From assembly GCA_037447125.1 (NCBI GenBank), contig JBBIHG010000076.1, positions 1 through 16,915 of the forward strand: a DNA stretch of 16,915 bases, in the 5' to 3' direction. Made by a program: the position numbers and the translations under genes. Origin of the DNA: UBA2029 sp037447125. GTDB lineage: Bacteria; Chloroflexota; Anaerolineae; Aggregatilineales; Aggregatilineaceae. The notes beneath the pieces are model-generated. The model had not been told where the DNA came from. It saw nothing but the letters and a program-made list of their open reading frames with translations, and searched no databases. Each line of letters opens with the position of its first letter. Position 1 is the first letter of the stretch. This document shows, piece by piece, positions 13,922-16,915 of the stretch.

Positions 13922-14497
13922 ATGCCAACCGCTGATGAACTGAAGGACCAGGGTGTTGCCGAGTACATGCGCGGCGATTACGAGCGGGCCGCTGAGACCT
14001 TCCGCGCGGCTGCGACCCAGTACGAGGAGGTCGGCGTCGCCGATATGGTCGCCGAGATGCGGGTCAACCTGGGGCTGGCCCTGCATTCGCTCGGCCAGCA
14101 CGACGCCGCGCTGGAACAGATGACCCAGGCCCACGCCGTCTTTGTGCAGATGGATGACGCGCATCGCACCGCCCAGTCCCTGGGCAACATGGCCCGTGTC
14201 TACGCCGGACAGGGCAACAGCGAGCAGGCGATCACCAACTACCGCGAGGCGGCGGCCATCTTCAACGAGCTGGGCGACGAGGAGAACTACGGCCAGACCT
14301 TGCTGGCCATCGCCGATCTGCAACTGCGCGGCGGCCAGATCATGAAAGCCGCGGCTACTTATGAGGTTGGCCTGGACTTGATCAAGAACCTCAACACGCG
14401 CCAGAAGCTCATGAAGAAGCTGCTCGATCTGCGCAACCGCATGGGCGGCGGTGGCCCCTCCGCCCCGCGCGACGCCGGCAGCAGCGACAAGAACTGA
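13922..14497 (+). CDS. TPR-repeat protein
   Basis: 191 residues, cytoplasmic, with no signal peptide or membrane segment. About four tetratricopeptide-like helix pairs run from residue 5 to 160: GVAEYMRGDYERAAETFRAA, MRVNLGLALHSLGQHDAALEQM, SLGNMARVYAGQGNSEQAITNY and TLLAIADLQLRGGQIMKAAATY. The C-terminus is a basic stretch and a low-complexity tail (GGGGPSAPRDAGSSDKN). Such proteins are protein-binding scaffolds; the partner is unknown. ATG 13922 is preferred, with a GGGGAG site about 10 bases upstream; a longer GTG start at 13865 would add residues without TPR character. A Ser/Thr kinase gene follows 115 bp later on the same strand, a possible partner. Confidence 0.85.
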   Translation: MPTADELKDQGVAEYMRGDYERAAETFRAAATQYEEVGVADMVAEMRVNLGLALHSLGQHDAALEQMTQAHAVFVQMDDAHRTAQSLGNMARVYAGQGNSEQAITNYREAAAIFNELGDEENYGQTLLAIADLQLRGGQIMKAAATYEVGLDLIKNLNTRQKLMKKLLDLRNRMGGGGPSAPRDAGSSDKN

Positions 14498-14543
14498 GCA
14501 GGCCGCCGATTCGTGCAATTCCCTAACAAAGCCTAGCAGCGTC

Positions 14544-14571
14544 TTTACCGTCCGCTGGCGCCGGGTATGCT
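14544..14571 (+). promoter_or_regulatory. Weak promoter candidate for the kinase gene
   Basis: TTTACC (14544-14549), 16 bp, TATGCT (14566-14571), each matching four of six consensus bases. It lies 41 bases before the kinase ATG. Confidence 0.35.
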
Positions 14572-14612
14572 AGACTGGGATAGGGGGAGAATGCAGCAAC
14601 CGGCGCAGGGCC

Positions 14613-15620
14613 ATGAACCACGATCTGACCGGCGAAGCCGTCGGTCCGTATGAGCTGGTAGACCGGCTGGGCAGCGGCGGCATGGCCGGTGTCTACCGCG
14701 CGCGGCTGCCCGGCGATGGGCAGGCCGCTCTGGCGATCAAGGTGCTGCCGCTGCTGCCCACCAACCGCGCCGCGCAGCGCCAGCGTTTTCTGCGCGAGGC
14801 GCAGACGAGCACCCGCCTGCGCCATTCCCACATTCTGCCCGTCTACGACTACGGCGAGAGCGGCGGCAGGCTGTACCTGGTGATGCGCCTGGTTGGCGGC
14901 GGCACGCTGGCCGAGCGCATCGCGCGCGGTCCCCTGGAGCCTGGTGAGGTCATGGCTATCCTCACCCAGGTGGCCGGGGCGCTCGACTATGCCCACGCCC
15001 GCGGCGTGATCCACCGCGACATCAAGCCCCAGAATATCCTGTTCGACATCAACGGCGACGCCTATTTGTCCGACTTCGGCATCGCCCAGCCAGGCACTCA
15101 GACGGCGGATCAGGATGCGCAGGGCTTCACCGGCACAGTCGCTTATGCTTCGCCGGAGCAGTGCCGCGGCGAGGAGCTGACGCCAGCCTCTGACCTCTAC
15201 GCGCTGGGCGTGCTCGTCTACGAGATGCTGACTGGCACGCTGCCGTTCCAGGGCAGCACGCCGCTGGCCGTGATGCGCCAGCACCTCTCCGAGCCGGTTC
15301 CCGACCCGCGCGCGGCGACTCCCGCCCTGCCGCCCGGCGTGACTGCCGTGCTGGACAAGGCGCTGACCAAGCGTCCGTCGGCGCGCTACCGCTCAGCGGC
15401 GTCGTTCAGCGCGGCGCTGAGCCGGGCGCTGGTCAGCCAGCCAGAGCAGTCCGACACTCAGCGGACTGCGCCTGTGGCGACCGTGCAGACCCCGGCAGTG
15501 CCGCGCCGGGCCGAGACCGACGAGATCCACTTCCGGGTGACGCGCCGGCTGCTGATCGTCGTCGCTATGCTCCTCCTGACCGTCGCCGTTCTTGTGACGC
15601 TCGCCCTGGCCCTGACCTGA
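14613..15620 (+). CDS. Hanks-type serine/threonine protein kinase with C-terminal membrane anchor
   Basis: 335 residues. The kinase domain fills about 13-272 with all key residues: glycine loop GSGGMAGVY (20-28), K43 in AIKV, E62, HRDIKPQN with catalytic D136 (134-141), DFG (154-156), SPE (180-182), D194 and R258. It should be active. A linker rich in Pro, Thr and Gln (about 275-305) leads to one membrane segment (312-334), where the protein ends. It thus lacks any extracellular sensor (no PASTA or WD domain), which is shorter than most bacterial membrane kinases. The kinase faces the cytoplasm. ATG 14613 has only a weak AGGG site two bases away. A stronger GGGGGAG lies upstream, nearly abutting an out-of-frame ATG at 14591. 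The TPR gene upstream is a possible functional partner. Confidence 0.94.
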   Translation: MNHDLTGEAVGPYELVDRLGSGGMAGVYRARLPGDGQAALAIKVLPLLPTNRAAQRQRFLREAQTSTRLRHSHILPVYDYGESGGRLYLVMRLVGGGTLAERIARGPLEPGEVMAILTQVAGALDYAHARGVIHRDIKPQNILFDINGDAYLSDFGIAQPGTQTADQDAQGFTGTVAYASPEQCRGEELTPASDLYALGVLVYEMLTGTLPFQGSTPLAVMRQHLSEPVPDPRAATPALPPGVTAVLDKALTKRPSARYRSAASFSAALSRALVSQPEQSDTQRTAPVATVQTPAVPRRAETDEIHFRVTRRLLIVVAMLLLTVAVLVTLALALT

Positions 15621-15654
15621 GCGGATGGGGACTGGTTGCGTCGAAGGGCTGTTC

Positions 15655-15675
15655 GGCGCGCGCAGTGCGCCCTTT
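15655..15675 (+). terminator. Possible terminator after the kinase gene
   Basis: GGCGC (15655-15659) pairs with GCGCC (15667-15671), followed by CTTTC, 35 bases after the kinase stop. The stem is short, so this is tentative. Confidence 0.3.
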
Positions 15676-15720
15676 CTCCCGCACCGGCTCAGGGGCGGAC
15701 CAGCATCAGGGCTGGCCTTT

Positions 15721-15743
15721 GAGACGGCGCGTCTCCTGGTTTT
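15721..15743 (+). terminator. Second possible terminator before ygfZ
   Basis: GAGACG-GCG-CGTCTC is a perfect 6-bp stem with a 3-base loop (15721-15735), followed closely by TTTT (15740-15743). It lies 100 bases after the kinase stop and before the ygfZ promoter candidate. Confidence 0.4.
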
Positions 15744-15758
15744 GCTGTGTCCTCCAGG

Positions 15759-15788
15759 TTGCCGCCGCGCCTGCCGCTCCTCTACAAT
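15759..15788 (+). promoter_or_regulatory. Promoter candidate for ygfZ
   Basis: TTGCCG (15759-15764), 18 bp, TACAAT (15783-15788), 33 bases before the ATG at 15822. The boxes match four and five of six consensus bases. Confidence 0.45.
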
Positions 15789-15821
15789 CCAAGTACATCC
15801 CCGCGCGAGGAGCCATACGCC

Positions 15822-16808
15822 ATGACTTCGCACCCCGACATCTCCCTGAGCGGCTACGACGCGGCCCTGTCCGGCGCGGCCTTCTATCACGTGCCCGCGC
15901 CAGGACTGTTGCGCATCGCTGGTCAGGACCGGCTCGACTTCGTCCAGCGTCAGACGACTAACGATGCCCGCATGCTGACGCCGGATCGCGCCCTGCTCAC
16001 CGTGCTGACCACGCCGACGGCGCGCATCCTCGACGTGTGGCGGCTGCTGGTCGCGCCCGATGGCGAGGCGCTGGAAGCAATCACCCTGCCCGGACGCGGC
16101 GCGCTCACCGCGCAGTACCTGGCGCGGCGCATCTTCTTCATGGATAAGGTGACGGTGACGGACGCCAGCGCCGAGCAAGCCCTGCTCGAAGTCATCGGCC
16201 CGGCGGCAGGCGGCTGCCTGATCGGGGCCGGACTGGCGACGCTACCGGGGCCAGGGAGCGTGGTGACCGCGCCGTTGGAGGGGGACACGCTGCGCGTGAT
16301 CGGGCCGGAGGAGGGGTTCGCGGGTGGCTATCTGGTGCTGAGCGCGCCGGAGAGGATCGCGGCGCTGGTCGAGGCGTTGGCGGCGCAGGGCGCGCAGCCG
16401 CTCGACTCCGCCGCCTACGAGGTCCTGCGCGTCGAGGCCGAGCTGCCCGGCCCCGCCGGCGAGCTGACCGAGGCTTATACGCCGCTCGAAGCCAACCTCG
16501 ACCGCGCCGTTCACGGCGCGAAGGGCTGCTACACCGGGCAAGAGGTCATCGCCCGCCAGATCACCTACGACAAGATCACACGGCGGCTGGCCGGGCTGCG
16601 CCTGGAGGAGCCGGTCGCCCCCGGCGCGGCGGTGACGGTCGAGGGACGGGAGGCGGGCACGGTCACCTCGGCGGCGGCCTCGCCACGCTTCGGCCCGCTG
16701 GCCCTGGCGGTGATCAAGCGCCCGCACTTCGCGCCGGGCACTACTGTCGCGGTGAAGGCGGACGAGGCGAACGTTGCCGGGACGGTCGTCGCGCTGCCTT
16801 TCGGGTAG
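15822..16808 (+). CDS. ygfZ: YgfZ/GcvT-family folate-binding protein
   Basis: 328 residues, usual for YgfZ (COG0354). The defining motif KGCYTGQE is at 234-241, followed by VIARQITYDKITRRLAGL. The N-terminal part, HVPAPGLLRIAGQDRLDFVQRQTTND, matches the folate-binding domain shared with the glycine-cleavage T protein. YgfZ proteins use tetrahydrofolate to support iron-sulfur cluster assembly or repair and thereby tRNA modification in the cytoplasm. The KGCYxGQE cysteine is the feature that separates YgfZ from true GcvT, so a role in methyl transfer with the MttB proteins is unlikely. ATG 15822 follows GAGGAG; a longer in-frame start at 15747 would add residues lying over the promoter. The gene has its own promoter and appears monocistronic. 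Confidence 0.92.
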   Translation: MTSHPDISLSGYDAALSGAAFYHVPAPGLLRIAGQDRLDFVQRQTTNDARMLTPDRALLTVLTTPTARILDVWRLLVAPDGEALEAITLPGRGALTAQYLARRIFFMDKVTVTDASAEQALLEVIGPAAGGCLIGAGLATLPGPGSVVTAPLEGDTLRVIGPEEGFAGGYLVLSAPERIAALVEALAAQGAQPLDSAAYEVLRVEAELPGPAGELTEAYTPLEANLDRAVHGAKGCYTGQEVIARQITYDKITRRLAGLRLEEPVAPGAAVTVEGREAGTVTSAAASPRFGPLALAVIKRPHFAPGTTVAVKADEANVAGTVVALPFG

Positions 16809-16825
16809 GGGCGTGCCGCTACTTA

Positions 16826-16886
16826 GCCTCACCCCCGCTCGGCGCTAACGCGCCTCGCGACCCCCTCTCCATTCGAATGGAGAGAT
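16826..16886. repeat. Nested inverted-repeat element, copy 2 (partial)
   Basis: It begins GCCTCACCCCC (16826-16836). Its first 46 bases match copy 1 (8875 down to 8830, - strand) at 40 positions. The inner hairpin here is a perfect 20-bp palindrome around CATTCGAATG (16865-16884). The second half of the element is degenerate or ends at the window edge. No gene is seen in 16809-16915. Confidence 0.8.
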
Positions 16887-16915
16887 ACGGTGTTGGTTGT
16901 CAAGTGGAATGCGGT

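Noticed and set aside
15822..16808. Glycine-cleavage T protein or THF methyltransferase partner for the MttB proteins
   Set aside because: The KGCYTGQE motif is diagnostic of YgfZ, and the gene has its own promoter away from the methyltransferase genes.

Overview
The window is about 17 kb of GC-rich bacterial DNA interrupted by a 100-N scaffold gap (10858-10957), so it is probably a draft or metagenome-assembled contig. Several traits together suggest a Chloroflexota (Anaerolineae-like) bacterium: a tungsten-type aldehyde oxidoreductase, pyrrolysine-free MttB-family methyltransferases, Opp/Dpp-type importers, a Hanks-type kinase, and palindromic intergenic repeats with CCTCACCCCC or AGACTTCCGAAGTCT cores. 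This is an inference from style. There is no rRNA or other marker gene.

Left block, + strand (1-4406): the 3' part of an aldehyde:ferredoxin oxidoreductase gene, a 34-bp perfect palindrome, a near-consensus promoter with an AT-rich operator-like region, then an MttB-superfamily methyltransferase (copy 1) and a PLP-dependent Cys/Met-metabolism enzyme. A bidirectional terminator-like palindrome separates these from the convergent block that follows.

Central block, - strand (13453 down to 4485): in transcription order, a GntR/FadR-type regulator, a Tat-exported family-5 substrate-binding protein, an Opp/Dpp permease B (N-terminus lost in the gap; carries an unusual hydrophilic insert), permease C, a single-polypeptide double ATPase (DppD-DppF fusion), a CBS-CBS-ACT protein that overlaps the ATPase gene, and a second MttB-superfamily methyltransferase. 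This looks like an uptake-plus-demethylation locus under its own regulator. TATCAGTTG and palindromic TGAT/ATCA elements occur at both the regulator promoter and the copy-1 methyltransferase promoter, so one regulator may control both blocks. The working model is import of a small methylated (quaternary-amine-like or related) compound followed by methyl transfer. No corrinoid protein, corrinoid activator or methyl-corrinoid:THF transferase is encoded in the window, so the methyl acceptor is unknown.

Right block, + strand (13922-16808): a small TPR protein, a Hanks-type Ser/Thr kinase with a C-terminal membrane anchor and no sensor domain, and a YgfZ/GcvT-like folate-binding protein. These look like housekeeping or signalling genes unrelated to the transport locus. 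The intergenic DNA here holds a palindromic repeat of about 138 bp and, at the right edge, a second copy of the repeat found between permease C and the ATPase. I saw no tRNA, rRNA, CRISPR, transposase or phage gene.
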